NCBI GenBank assembly: GCA_963764565.1
Contig: CAVXTD010000008.1
Location: forward strand, 273,137 to 337,136
Origin: DATBLE01 sp963764565
GTDB lineage: Bacteria > Actinomycetota > Thermoleophilia > Gaiellales > Gaiellaceae
Direction: 5' to 3'
DNA length: 64,000 nucleotides
Numbering within the stretch: position 1 is the stretch's first letter; each line of letters begins with the position of its first letter. Under the pieces are notes generated by a model. That model did not search any database. It saw nothing but the letters and a program-made list of their open reading frames with translations, and was not told the origin of the DNA. Both the position numbers and the translations under genes were made by a program. Below, piece after piece: positions 46,692 through 55,834 of the stretch.

Positions 46692-48585
46692 CCGCGCGCG
46701 TAGGCGATCAGCCCGCCGGCGAGCAAGATCTCCCGCTCGCGCGCGCTCAGCTCCAGCTCGAGCCGCACCGGCCCGTCGAGCGCGACCCCGCCCGACTCGA
46801 CCGCCGCGCGGACGCCGGGGATCCGCCACTCGTCACCCTGCTCGACCCGCTCGTAGTCCGTCTCGTCGTCGAACGTCAGCGGGAGGATCCCCTGCGCGAT
46901 CAGGTTCGTGCGATGGATCCGGGCAAAGCTCTTGGCCACGACCGCGCGCACCCCGAGGTAGAGGGCGGCGAACGCCGCCTGCTCGCGGCTCGAGCCCTGG
47001 CCGTAGTTGTGGCCGGCGACGACGATCCCGCCGCCCCAGACTCTCCGCGCGCGTCCGGGAACTCGCGGGTCGAAGCGGCGGAACATGTAGCGCGCGCAGG
47101 CGGGGATGTTCGACCAGATCGCGAGGCCGAGCGCTCCGTCCGGGGCCATGTCGCCGGTCGAGACGTCGTCGCGGAACGACGATCAGCACGCGTCCGGCGA
47201 TCTCCTCGGGCAGCGGCGGCACGGGCGGCGGGGGCACGATGTTGCGGCCCTTCTCGAGCTCGACCTCGCGGCCGTCTCTCGGGCGGGAGGACGATCTGGC
47301 GGTCGTCGATCTCCGGGTTCGCCGGCGGTGGACTCAGGTCGGGCAGCTCGCCCAGCTCACGCGGGTCGGCGATCTCGCCGCGGAGCGCGGTCGCCGCTGC
47401 GGTCGCGGGCGAGCAGAGGTAGACGCGGTCGTCTGCCGTCCCGCTTCGCCCGGGGAAGTTGCGGTTGAACGTCCGCACGGAAACGGCGCCCGCCGCCGGC
47501 GCCTGGCCCATCCCGATGCACGGGCCGCAGGCGGGCTCGAGGATCCGCGCGCCGGCCGCGAGCAGGTCGGCGTAGACGCCGCCGCGCACGATCATGTCCA
47601 GGATCTGCCGCGAGCCGGGGGTGACGGTGAGGTCGAGCTCGGGCGCGACCGTCCGGCCGCTCAGCACCGCCGCGACGATCGCGAGATCCTCGTACGACGA
47701 GTTGACGGACGAGCCGACGCACACCTGCCGCGTCACCTCGCCCACGGCCTCCCGCACCGGGACGACGTTCCCCGGCGATGACGGAAGCGCGATCAGCGGC
47801 TCGAGATCGCCGAGGTCGATCGTCTCCGCCTCGTCGTACTGCGCCTCCGGGTCGGCGGCGAGCTCGAGCCAGTGCTGCTCGCGGCCCTGCTCGCCGAGCC
47901 ACGCGCGCGTCCGCTCGTCCGAGGGGAAGATCCCGGTCGTCGCGCCGGTCTCCATGACCATGTTGCAGATCGTCCCCCGGTCGGTCGCGCTCAGCGTGGC
48001 GACGCCTTCCCCATGGAACTCGAAGATGCAGCCGCGGCCGCCGCGCACGCCTCGCCGCCGCAGCAACTCGAGCACGACGTCCTTCGACTGCACCCACGGC
48101 TCCAGCCGGCCGCGCAGCTCGACCCCGACGACGCGCGGCCGCTCGACGACGTACGGCCTGCCCGCCATCGCGACCGCCACCTCCGTCGCACCCGCTCCGA
48201 TCGCGAGCATCCCGAGCGCGCCCGCCATCGTCGTGTGCGAGTCGGCGCCGACGAGGACGTGCCCGGGCCGCGCGAACCGCTCGAGGTGCAGGTAGTGCGA
48301 GATCCCGTTGCCGGGCCGCGAGTAGAGAGCGCCGTACCGCATCGCCCAGCTGCGCAGGTACGCGTGGTCCTCGGGATTGCGGTTGTCGAACTGGATCACG
48401 TTGTGGTCGACGTACGAGACCGTGGGCACGGCGACCCGGTCGAGCCCGAGCTGCTCGAACTGGAGGCAGGCCATCGTCCCGGTCGCGTCCTCGAGCAGGA
48501 TCTCGTCGACGCGGAGCTCGATCTCCTCCTCGCTCTCGCCGACCAGGTGGTCGGAGATGATCTTCGCCGTGAGCGTCTGCGCCAC
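46688..48585 (-). CDS. Aconitate hydratase, single-chain Aquifex-type, frameshifts as read
   Basis: A single-chain aconitase-family hydro-lyase of about 640 residues. The large-subunit part has GADSHTTMAGALG, VCVGSSVNSSYEDL and the cluster-binding ACGPCIGMGQAP; the swivel part has WGGGIVVAGHNYGQGSSREQ and ARIHRTNLIAQGILPL. Two breaks near 47280 (GAGAGA read as GAGA) and 47180 (CCGCGCGAC read as CCGCGAC) separate the parts. Isomerises citrate or a similar hydroxy-tricarboxylate using a 4Fe-4S cluster. An isopropylmalate-dehydrogenase-like gene lies about 900 bases away, so the pair could isomerise and oxidatively decarboxylate the same acid. Confidence 0.82.
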
Positions 48586-48602
48586 GCCGGAGAGCCTAAA
48601 GC

Positions 48603-49472
48603 GTGCTCGCCGTCCTGTTCGGCGCCTTGTCGGGCGCGCTGTTCGGGGTGCTGGCGCTCGCCGTGCGCTGGGGCCTGCGGCGGCCTGGAGTCGACCCGGA
48701 GGCGGGGGCGCTCGCGGTCATGTGCACGGCGGTCGCCGTCGTGGCGATCGGCGCCGCGGTCGAGAGCGGTCCGTTCCGGGCCGGCGATCTGTGGCCGTTC
48801 GTCCTCTCGGGAGCGCTCGTCCCCGGCGTGTCGCAGATCCTCTTCATCCTCGCCATCCGCGACGCGGGCCCCTCGCGTGCGTCGGTTCTGATCGGCGTCG
48901 CGCCGCTGCTGTCCGTCTTGATCGCGCTGACCCTGCTGAGCGAGCCGGCGAAGTGGGAGACGCTCGTCGGCACCGTGCTCGTGGTCGGCGGCGGCGCCGC
49001 GCTCGCGCTCGAGCGCTCGCGGCCTGAGCACTGGCGCGTGATCGGCGCGGTGATGGCGCTGATCTGCGCAGCCCTCTTTGCGGTGCGCGACAATCTCGTC
49101 CGCTGGGCCGCGCGCGACGCGCACCCGCCGCCGCTGCTCGCGACCGCGGTTTCGCTATCCGCGGCGGCGATCGTGATCGCGCTCTACCTCGTCGTGTTCC
49201 GGCGCCGCGATCTTCGGCGGCGACTCGCGTCCGCGGCGCCGGCGTTTGCGCCGGCGGGAGTGGCGCTCGGGTTTGCGTACGGCTGCCTGCTCGAGGCGTT
49301 CGACCACGGCCGCGTCTCGATCGTCGCGCCGTTGAACGCGACGCAGTCGCTCTGGGCCGTGCTCCTGGCCACCGTGTTCCTGGCGCGGCACGAGGAGCTG
49401 ATCGGGCGACGCCTCGTCGTGGCGGGCCTGCTAATCGTGGCGGGCGGCGCGCTGATCGGCGTCAGCCGCTAG
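48603..49472 (+). CDS. EamA/DMT-family membrane transporter
   Basis: A 289-residue protein with about ten hydrophobic helices in two five-helix repeats (LFGALSGALFGVLALAV and VIGAVMALICAALFAV begin the two halves), as in DMT/EamA metabolite exporters. The second repeat has NATQSLWAVLLATVF, typical of the family. GTG start 17 bases from the divergent aconitase gene. Substrate unknown; these proteins often export amino acids or metabolites. Its end overlaps the convergent dehydrogenase gene by four bases. Confidence 0.78.
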   Translation: MLAVLFGALSGALFGVLALAVRWGLRRPGVDPEAGALAVMCTAVAVVAIGAAVESGPFRAGDLWPFVLSGALVPGVSQILFILAIRDAGPSRASVLIGVAPLLSVLIALTLLSEPAKWETLVGTVLVVGGGAALALERSRPEHWRVIGAVMALICAALFAVRDNLVRWAARDAHPPPLLATAVSLSAAAIVIALYLVVFRRRDLRRRLASAAPAFAPAGVALGFAYGCLLEAFDHGRVSIVAPLNATQSLWAVLLATVFLARHEELIGRRLVVAGLLIVAGGALIGVSR

Positions 49473-50526
49473 GCGCTGACGGCCGCGGCGACGCGCGCGG
49501 CGACGGCGTCGCCGACCTCGGCGCGTCGTCGCCTCGCCGCCGACGTCGCTTCGTCCGCGGCCCTTCGCGGCAGACGTTCTCCAGCGCGGAGAACAGCGCC
49601 CGCGCGGCCTCCGCCTCCCCGAGGTGCTCCAGCATCAGCACGGCGCTCCAGATCGCGCCGCACGGGTTCGCGATCCCCTGCCCGGCGATGTCCGGGGCCG
49701 ATCCGTGCACGGGCTCGAACACGCCGACCGTGCTCGTCCCCGGCGCGATGTTCGCCGACGCGGCCATCCCCATCCCGCCCTGGAGCGCCGCCGCCAGGTC
49801 GGTGAGGATGTCGGCGAACAGGTTCGAGGCGACGACGACGTCGAGCGAGTCCGGCGAGCGCACCATCCGCGCGGCCAGCGCGTCGACCAGCACCTTCTCG
49901 TAGCGGACGCGCGGAAACTCGCCCGCGATCTCCGCGGCGATCTCGTCCCAGAGCACGTAGCCGAAGCGCGACGCGTTCGACTTCGTCGCGCTCGTCAGGA
50001 TGCCGCGCCGCTCCGCCGCGTGCTCGAACGCGAGCCGCAGCACCCGCTCGCAGCCGGCGCGCGTGAAGACCGACGTCTCGAGCGCGACCTCGGTGGGCAG
50101 CCCCTGGTGCGCGCGGCCGCCGACGCCGGCGTACTCGCCCTCGGTGTTCTCGCGCACGAAGAGGATGTCGAAGTCGTCCGGGCCCCGGCCGGCGAGCGGA
50201 CCGGGGATTCCCGGCAGCAGCCGGCACGGCCGCAGGTTCGCCCACAGGTCGAGCTTCTGCCGGATCTCGAGGATCGTCTGCCACAGCGAGATGTGATCCG
50301 GCACCGACGGGTCGCCGATCGCGCCGAGCAGCACCGCGTCGAACCCGGAGATCTGCTCGAGCGCATCCGGCGCCATCATCGTGCCGTGCTCGTGGAACCA
50401 GGCCGAGCCCCAGGGCAGGTCGGTCCACTCGACGCAAGCCCAGCGCGTCGACCGCCTTGCGGGCCTCCGCGATCACCTCGGGCCGACGCCGTCGCCGGCG
50501 AGGACGGCGACGCGATGCTCAGGCAT
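49469..50526 (-). CDS. Isopropylmalate/tartrate-type decarboxylating dehydrogenase, frameshifts as read
   Basis: About 352 residues of the isocitrate/isopropylmalate dehydrogenase family, which oxidises and decarboxylates a 2-hydroxy acid with NAD. Segments: VAVLAGDGVGPE, LLGAIGDPSVPDH, LWANLRPCRLLPG, VRENTEGEYAGVGG, the substrate Lys-Asn segment TSATKSNASRFG, the metal Asp region VASNLFADILTDLAAAL and FEPVHGSAPDIAGQGIANP. VRENTEGEYAG and the LRP arm are common in tartrate dehydrogenase relatives. Breaks near 50490, 50440, 49550 and 49520 are mostly single CG losses. The ATG at 50526 lies next to the RidA end. Confidence 0.83.
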
Positions 50527-50903
50527 CGGCGGCGAGGCGATCGCCTCGATCTCGATCTCCAGCTCGGGCAAGGCGAGCGCCGACACCTCGACGATCGTGT
50601 CCGCCGGATACGGCGGCGTGAACCATGCCCGCGCAACTCGACGATCTTCGGGAAGTTCGACATGTCGGTGAGGAAGATCGTCACCTTGACGACGTTCTCG
50701 AGGCTGGACCGCCGGCTCGAGCACCCGCGTGAGGTTCCGGAACACCTGCTCCGCCTGGGCGTCGAAGTCGCCGGCGCCGACGACCCGGCCTCCTCGTCGA
50801 TCGCCGCCTGGCCGGAGACGAGCGAGGTCTCCGACCCGGAAGCCCTGCGAGAGCCGGTAGGGCTCGTACGGGTCCGGCTCGACGCGATCTGCTCGGCTTT
50901 CAT
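50519..50903 (-). CDS. RidA/RutC-like enamine/imine deaminase, frameshifts as read
   Basis: After repair about 130 residues of the RidA (YjgF) family: YEPYRLSQGFRVGDLALVSG, then GQAAIDEE, FRNLTRVLE, SSLENVVKVTIFLTDMSNFP and PPYPADTIVEVSALALPELE. RidA proteins hydrolyse reactive enamines such as 2-aminoacrylate or, in the Rut pathway, 3-aminoacrylate. The start is ATG at 50903, preceded by GGGGAGG. As written no stop separates it from the dehydrogenase; one missing G near 50524 would give a stop at 50519 overlapping the next ATG. Its place directly after an isochorismatase-family gene mirrors rutB-rutC. Confidence 0.75.
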
Positions 50904-50913
50904 CGGCCTCCCC

Positions 50914-51557
50914 TTAGGCGTGGGCAGAGACCTCTCGGCACGTACTCGAGCGCCTCCTCGACCGACACCACGTCGGCGTACTTCGCGTTGATGTCGAAGA
51001 GGTTCGCCTCGTGGGGTGCCTGCGCCCGGTCGGCGACGCACTCGCGCGGGACGAGCGTCGGGTAGCCGTACTGGAGCAGGTCGATCGCGGTCGCCCGGAT
51101 GCAGCCGCTCGTCGTCGCCCCGCAGAGGATCACCGAGTCGACCCCCTGGCTGATCAGGATCGAGGCGAGGTTCGTTCCGAAGAACCCCGAGGCCCCCTTC
51201 TTGAGCACGATCGTCTCGTCCGTCGCGCGGCTCGAGCCGGGGGTCGATCTCGACCCAGCGGCCTCCGACCTGGAGGTCGCCGAGGCTCGGCACCTTCTGG
51301 AGCCAGAGTCCGCCGTCCTTCAGGCTCGGCTCGTAGCCGATCGTCGTGAAGACGACCGGCAGGCCCTTGGCGCGGGCCGCGTCGAGCAGCCGCTTCGTCG
51401 CCTCCACCGCCTCGGTCATGTCCGCCCCGAGCGTGCACTCGGGATCGGTGAAGCCGCAGCTGAAGTCGACGACGAGCACGGCCGGCCGCGAGCCGAGCGT
51501 GACGCTCTCGCCGAGCCGCGCCTGCGCGTAGACCTCGCGTGCCTGCTCGTCCGACAC
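50914..51557 (-). CDS. Isochorismatase-family cysteine hydrolase (RutB/carbamoylsarcosine amidase-like)
   Basis: About 214 residues with the Asp-Lys-Cys triad: D in AVLVVDFSCGFTDP, K in LKKGASGFFGTNLAS and C in TTSGCIRATAIDLLQYGY. The family contains N-carbamoylsarcosine amidase and the ureidoacrylate hydrolase RutB. Frame breaks occur near 51228 and 50935; restoring a CG at the latter gives the ending VPREVSAHA and a TAA at 50914, leaving GGGGAGG for the following RidA gene. Start GTG at 51557, two bases after the dihydropyrimidinase stop, so these genes are coupled. It likely hydrolyses a carbamoyl compound made upstream. Confidence 0.82.
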
Positions 51558-51559
51558 GG

Positions 51560-52975
51560 CTACGCCACCGCCTTCGCCCCGGCCGTCAGCGGCTCGCCGT
51601 AGCGCGCACGCTTGACGAACTGGCCGTCGCCCGGCTTGCCGACGAGCTCGTCGTCCTCGACGATCACCTGCCCGCGGACGAGCACGACCTCCGGCGCACC
51701 GGTCACCTCGGTGCCCTCGAACAGGTTGTAGTTGATGTTCGTGTGATGCGTCTTCGCCGAGATCGTCAGCTTCTTCTCGGGATCCCAGACGACGATGTCC
51801 GCGTCGGCGCCGACCGCGATCGTCCCCTTCCGCGGATAGAGCCCGAACAGCTTGGCGACGTTGGTCGAGGTCAGCTCGACGAAGCGGTTCAGGCTGATCC
51901 GCCCGGTGCGCACGCCGAACTCGTGCAGCATGTGCAGCCGGTTCTCGATCCCGGGCCCGCCGTTCGGGACGACCTGGAACTCCTCGCCGTTGATCCCCTT
52001 CTGCTCGGGCCAGTTGAACGGGCAGTGGTCGGTCGAGACGACCGAGAGCACGTCCGCGCCGAGCGCCTTCCACAGGTGCTCCTGCTGGTCCTTCGGCCGG
52101 GGCGGCGGCGTGTAGATGTACTTGGCCCCCTCGAAGCCGGGCTGGTCGAGCGCCGTGTCGTCGATGAACAGGTACTGCGTGCAGGTCTCGCCCCAGACGT
52201 CCCAGCCCTTCTCGCGGGCGAGCGCGATCGGCTCGACCGACGGCTGGCAGGAGACGTGGACGACGTACAGCGGAGCGCCGGCAACCCTGGCGAGCTGGAC
52301 GGCGCGGTTCGTCGCCTCGGCCTCGGTCTCCATCGGCCGCGTGCGCGCGTGCCAGATCGGCTCCTTCTTGCCGTCGGCGACCGCCTTCTTGACGATCACG
52401 TCGATCGCGTCGCCGTTCTCGGCGTGCACCATCACGATCGCCCCGGTCTCGGCGGCGGTCTGCATCGTCTTGAAGAGCGTCTCGTCGTCGACCATGACGG
52501 CGCCCTTGTAGGCCATGAAGAGCTTGTAGGAGGTGACGCCCTCGGCGGGGAGCTTGGCGAGATCCTCGAGCGTCCCGCCCTCGCGCAGGTCGGTGACGCC
52601 GATGTGGAAGCCGACGTCGATCACCGGCTTGCAGCGGTCGATCTTCTCGTTGTGCGTCTCGATCGCCTGCGCGAACGACGTCCCCGGTGTCTGCATGCAG
52701 AAGTCGATCAGGGTCGTCGTCCCGCCGAATGCAGCCGAGACCGTCCCCGACGTGAAGTCGTCGCACGTCGTCGTCCCGCCGAAGAACATCTCGATGTGCG
52801 TGTGCGGGTCGATCGCGCCCGGGATCACGTACTTCCCGCTCGCGTCGATCACCTTGTCGGCGGGCATGTCCAGCGACTCGCCGATCAGGCTGATCGTGCC
52901 GTTGTCGACGAAGATGTCGCCGACGTAGTCGTCGGCGGCGGTGACGATGCGTCCACCCTTGATCAGGACTGACAT
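51560..52975 (-). CDS. Dihydropyrimidinase / D-hydantoinase
   Basis: A 471-residue cyclic amidohydrolase that opens dihydrouracil, dihydrothymine or hydantoins to N-carbamoyl acids. All metal-site features are seen: H58 and H60 in AIDPHTHIE, the carbamylated lysine K151 in SYKLFMAYKG, a His in MVHAENGD, a His in VVHVSC and an Asp in STDHCPFN. The length is standard and the frame is intact. AGGAGG precedes the ATG, and a TTGTATACAA palindrome lies 32 bases upstream. Downstream genes (isochorismatase-family, RidA) and the two M20 hydrolases can supply the later steps. Confidence 0.93.
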   Translation of the reverse strand: MSVLIKGGRIVTAADDYVGDIFVDNGTISLIGESLDMPADKVIDASGKYVIPGAIDPHTHIEMFFGGTTTCDDFTSGTVSAAFGGTTTLIDFCMQTPGTSFAQAIETHNEKIDRCKPVIDVGFHIGVTDLREGGTLEDLAKLPAEGVTSYKLFMAYKGAVMVDDETLFKTMQTAAETGAIVMVHAENGDAIDVIVKKAVADGKKEPIWHARTRPMETEAEATNRAVQLARVAGAPLYVVHVSCQPSVEPIALAREKGWDVWGETCTQYLFIDDTALDQPGFEGAKYIYTPPPRPKDQQEHLWKALGADVLSVVSTDHCPFNWPEQKGINGEEFQVVPNGGPGIENRLHMLHEFGVRTGRISLNRFVELTSTNVAKLFGLYPRKGTIAVGADADIVVWDPEKKLTISAKTHHTNINYNLFEGTEVTGAPEVVLVRGQVIVEDDELVGKPGDGQFVKRARYGEPLTAGAKAVA

Positions 52976-53006
52976 GGGTTCAACCTCCTGGTCGGAGCAT
53001 GAGCTT

Positions 53007-53016
53007 TTGTATACAA
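53007..53016. promoter_or_regulatory. TTGTATACAA palindrome, candidate operator
   Basis: A perfect 10-bp dyad in the 57-base gap between the amidase stop and the dihydropyrimidinase start. It is one of the few AT-rich stretches here and resembles GntR-type half-site pairs (TNGT...ACNA). It may be an operator that controls the hydantoinase genes separately from the amidase. Confidence 0.45.
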
Positions 53017-53032
53017 CCCTCGGGCTCGAACA

Positions 53033-54184
53033 TCAAATCGCAGGCGGCGTCCGCTCGTGCCAGTCTGTCACCCGCTGGAACGCCCGGGCTGCCGCGAGCG
53101 GCGTCCCGTCCTCGCCCGGGCGCCCGACGAGGGCGAGCGCGACCGGGAGTCCGTCGACGAACCCGCAGGGGACGACGCAGACGGGAAGGCCGAGGAGCGC
53201 CGCGTACGAGTTGTACGGGATCACGAGCAGGCGAAAGCCGTCCGGGATCGCGTCCAGGCGCGGAGCCGGAACCGGCATCGCGGGGGCGACGAGGAGGTCG
53301 TAGCCGCCGAGGGCGCGCTCGTACTCCGCGCGGGCCCAGCGGCGGGCGCGGAGGCCCGTCACGTAGGCGGTCGGGGGAAGAAAGAGACCCGCGAGCAGCC
53401 GGGCGCGGACGTCCCGGCCGTAGTCGGGGAGTCGCGTCCGCAGCCAGTGCAGGTGGGCGGTCGCCGCCTCGGGGAGGAGGATCAGCTGCGTGATCGTCGC
53501 GATCTCCTCGTGCAGGGGGATCTCCACCGGCTCGCGGGTGCCGGCCAGCGCCGCCAGCGCCTCTTCGCAACGGCCTGCGACCCGCGGGTCGGCCTGCTCG
53601 AAGAGGCTCGAGACGACCCCGATCCGCTCCGGCTCGCCGCCTGCGAGCGGCCGGCCGGCGAGCACCTCGAGGAGCTGCGCGCAGACCTCGGCGCTCCGGG
53701 CGAGCGGGCCGACCGTGTCGAGGCTCCACCCGGTCGGGAAGACGCCCTCGTTGGGGACGAGTCCGATCGAAGGACGGACGCCGGTGACGCCGCAGAACGC
53801 GGAAGGGATGCGAATCGAGCCGGCGGTGTCCGTGCCGAGCGCCGCGTCGACGAGTCCGGCGGCGACGGCCGCGGCGCTTCCTCCGCTGGATCCGCCCGTG
53901 ACGTGCTCGGTGTTCCAGGGGTTGAGCGCGGGCCCGAAGTGGGGGCTGGTCGTGAGCGCGCCGTAGGCGAACTCGTGCGTGTTCGTCTTGCCGGCGATTG
54001 CGGCGCCGGCAGCCCGTAGCCGCGCAACCGACACCGCGTCGCGCTCGGGAACGCGATCGAGGATCTTCGAGGCCGCGGTGGTCGGCATGCCGGCGACGTC
54101 GATCACGTCCTTGACGCCGATCCGCAACCACGTCCCCGCCTGCGGCTCCAGGTGGAGGAACGCGTTGAACGGGTCGAGGCTCAT
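53033..54184 (-). CDS. Amidase-signature family enzyme (AtzE-like)
   Basis: A 383-residue amidase with the Ser-cisSer-Lys triad: K25 in RIGVKDVIDV, the cis-Ser in TGGSSGGSAAAV and the nucleophile in LGTDTAGSIRIPSAFCG. It is slightly short for the family and lacks any N-terminal extension. The ATG overlaps by four bases the stop of a small gene that looks like AtzG, the partner subunit of the 1-carboxybiuret hydrolase AtzE; GatA/GatC pairs work in a similar way. It probably hydrolyses a carbamoyl or carboxamide product in the same pathway as the dihydropyrimidinase downstream. Confidence 0.86.
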   Translation of the reverse strand: MSLDPFNAFLHLEPQAGTWLRIGVKDVIDVAGMPTTAASKILDRVPERDAVSVARLRAAGAAIAGKTNTHEFAYGALTTSPHFGPALNPWNTEHVTGGSSGGSAAAVAAGLVDAALGTDTAGSIRIPSAFCGVTGVRPSIGLVPNEGVFPTGWSLDTVGPLARSAEVCAQLLEVLAGRPLAGGEPERIGVVSSLFEQADPRVAGRCEEALAALAGTREPVEIPLHEEIATITQLILLPEAATAHLHWLRTRLPDYGRDVRARLLAGLFLPPTAYVTGLRARRWARAEYERALGGYDLLVAPAMPVPAPRLDAIPDGFRLLVIPYNSYAALLGLPVCVVPCGFVDGLPVALALVGRPGEDGTPLAAARAFQRVTDWHERTPPAI

Positions 54185-54345
54185 GCCGGTGTCTCCGGTG
54201 GAAGCCGCTCCTCGAGCTCGGCGAGCGCGGGCAGGATCAGCGTCAGGAAGTCGAGGACGCCCTCGAGGTCCTCGTCGGTCGGCTCGACGCCCTGCGCCGC
54301 CGCTGCGGCGCGGAGCGCCTCGAGTGAAGGACTCTGACGTGCCAT
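54181..54345 (-). CDS. AtzG-like small subunit for the amidase
   Basis: A 54-residue protein starting at the ATG at 54345 (RQSPSLEALRAAAAAQGVEP, then DEDLEGVLDFLTLILPALAEL). Size, helical pattern and position immediately before an amidase match AtzG/DUF4089 and, more distantly, GatC. Such partners stabilise the amidase and complete its active-site entrance. Identification rests mainly on context. Confidence 0.55.
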   Translation of the reverse strand: MARQSPSLEALRAAAAAQGVEPTDEDLEGVLDFLTLILPALAELEERLPPETPA

Positions 54346-54433
54346 GCAGCACCGAGTCTCGCGCCTCGGCGGCGCGCCTGCATGCCCCTCTGTGGTCGGC
54401 CGAGCGCGGGAGCGGTACCATCCCGGCACTGTC

Positions 54434-54626
54434 ATGCCGGTCTACGAGTATCGGTGCAAGAAGTGCGACGAGCGCTTCGAGGAGTACCTGACGAGCTCGA
54501 CGAAGCCGGCGCCGCCCTGCCCCAAGTGCGGTGCCAAGGCGCGTCGAGCGCCTGATCTCGCAGATCAACACCGAGTGGCTCCCGAGCGACGTCGCCTGGG
54601 ACCGCGTCGGCCGCAGCTGGGACTAG
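54434..54626 (+). CDS. FmdB-family zinc-ribbon protein, frameshift as read
   Basis: A small zinc-ribbon protein of about 64 residues: PVYEYRCKKCDERFEEYLT then PAPPCPKCGAKA, giving two CxxC pairs. The frame changes near 54541; restoring one CG in GGCGCGTCG gives the tail RVERLISQINTEWLPSD and VAWDRVGRSWD. FmdB proteins were first seen with formamidase/amidase genes and may regulate or deliver metal to them, which suits the amidase divergent from it. Function otherwise unknown. Confidence 0.75.
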
Positions 54627-54677
54627 GCTCGGGCCGGGCGGCCGTTGCAGCGCCGACCCGGATTTGGAATCCTTCGA

Positions 54678-54698
54678 GACACCTACAAGGGAGGTGTC
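54678..54698 (+). promoter_or_regulatory. Hairpin covering the ribosome-binding site of the 54699 gene
   Basis: GACACCT and AGGTGTC pair perfectly around seven bases and abut the ATG directly. The right arm and loop contain the Shine-Dalgarno AAGGGAGG, so the folded form would hide the ribosome-binding site. It may be a simple translational switch or an operator. Confidence 0.4.
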
Positions 54699-55001
54699 AT
54701 GAGGTTCCTCGTCGTCGCAACACCCAAGTTTCAGGCTCCCCCCGAGATGATCCCCGCACTGATCGATGGGGCAGAGGCGTGGCAGCAGCGCTACCAGGAC
54801 AAGTTCGAGGTGTTCGGACTCTTTCCGGGCGGCGGCGGCTTTGCGATCACCGACGTATCGGACGAGGCGGAGTTGCATCGGCTGATCGTCGAGATGCCGT
54901 TCTCGCCCTTCTCAGACCACGATATCCGGCCGATCGTCGATGGGGCGACCGGTTGGCGGCAGGCGCGCGAGGCCTTCGCCGCGATGATGGCGTCCGCATA
55001 G
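54699..55001 (+). CDS. Small muconolactone-isomerase-like/ferredoxin-fold protein
   Basis: A 100-residue protein (RFLVVATPKFQAPPEMIPAL, then GLFPGGGGFAITDVSDEAEL and MPFSPFSDHDIRPIVD) of the size and strand pattern of muconolactone delta-isomerase and related dimeric alpha/beta-barrel proteins. Catalytic function cannot be assigned. The Shine-Dalgarno AAGGGAGG is strong but lies in a hairpin. It is flanked by FmdB and a racemase-family gene, so a minor role in the same catabolism is possible. Confidence 0.6.
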   Translation: MRFLVVATPKFQAPPEMIPALIDGAEAWQQRYQDKFEVFGLFPGGGGFAITDVSDEAELHRLIVEMPFSPFSDHDIRPIVDGATGWRQAREAFAAMMASA

Positions 55002-55067
55002 GGCGCGTTCGAGACTGACCCGCTGGGCGAGGCCAAGTGCCGCAAGGCGGCCTCGCCCAGCCTCTTG

Positions 55068-55816
55068 CTAGGTGCCTGCGCTTGCCAGCGAGAAGAACCG
55101 GTCGTCGATGATCGTGGCCGGGGAGGGGAACGCGACCTTGGAGTGGCTGAGCCCGAGCTGGACGAACAGCTCGGCCATCTTGATCCCGACCGGCCCGGGG
55201 TTGATCACCGGCGCCGGCAGGTGCGCCGCCATGTAGTCGCCCGCCTGGTGCATCGTCGTCGAGCCGAGCAGGATCACGTCGGCGCCGTCCTCGTCGATCG
55301 CCTTCTGCGCCTCCGCGGTCAGCTTCGCGAACATCTCCTCCTCTTTCCCGGTGAAGAGCGCCTCGACGTCGGGCGGGATCTCGACCGAGCGGATCGACGC
55401 GCACTTCTGCTTCAGGTCGTAGATGGCGAGGTTCTTCTCGTACAGGTGGCGCCACTTGTCCCACATCGTCACGATCGAGAAGCGCTTGCCGAGCATGATC
55501 CCGACCGCGTAGGAGACGAGCCCGGGCCGATCACGGGAATCGACAGGCGCGAGCGGAGCGCGTACAGGCCCGAGTCCGAGACCGTGTCCATGATCACCGC
55601 GTCGTACCCCTCCTCCTCGGCGCGCAGGCCCGCCTCGGCGATGTACATGTCGAAGACGAGATCCTCGTAGTAGCAGTCGAGGAGCGTGACGCTGTTCCGG
55701 ACGGGCACGCACTCGACCACCGTGTCCGGCCCGAGAATCTCCTTCGGGATCTGGGCGGCGCGGTTGGCGATCCCCTCCTCGTCGAACGGGAACGGGATGA
55801 TGTACTTGATCCGCAT
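55068..55816 (-). CDS. Asp/Glu/hydantoin racemase-family protein lacking the usual cysteines, frameshift
   Basis: About 248 residues of the Asp/Glu/hydantoin racemase superfamily: KYIIPFPFDEEGIANRAAQI, VIMDTVSDSGLYALRSRLSI, VIGPG, then EDGADVILLGSTTMHQAG in the other frame (join near 55525). Hydantoin racemases use two cysteines; here the first site reads DTVSDSG and the second LLGSTTM, so both are Thr or Ser. It may bind a hydantoin-like ligand without racemising it, or use different chemistry. AGGAGG precedes the ATG. It is divergent from the alpha/beta hydrolase, with a dyad between them. Confidence 0.72.
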
Positions 55817-55834
55817 GGCGACCTCCTGGTTGGC

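Noticed and set aside
46688..48585. Treating the broken aconitase, MFS and similar genes as pseudogenes
   Set aside because: All domains and catalytic residues are present in order, and small CG-repeat repairs restore them; sequence error is the simpler explanation.
49230..49262. CGCCGGCG repeats as a regulatory palindrome
   Set aside because: They encode Ala/Pro codons in the DMT transporter; short CG palindromes are common by chance here.
50473..50903. A RidA-dehydrogenase fusion protein
   Set aside because: The frame is continuous as written, but the dehydrogenase has its own ATG at a normal family start, and one missing G would give RidA a stop overlapping it.
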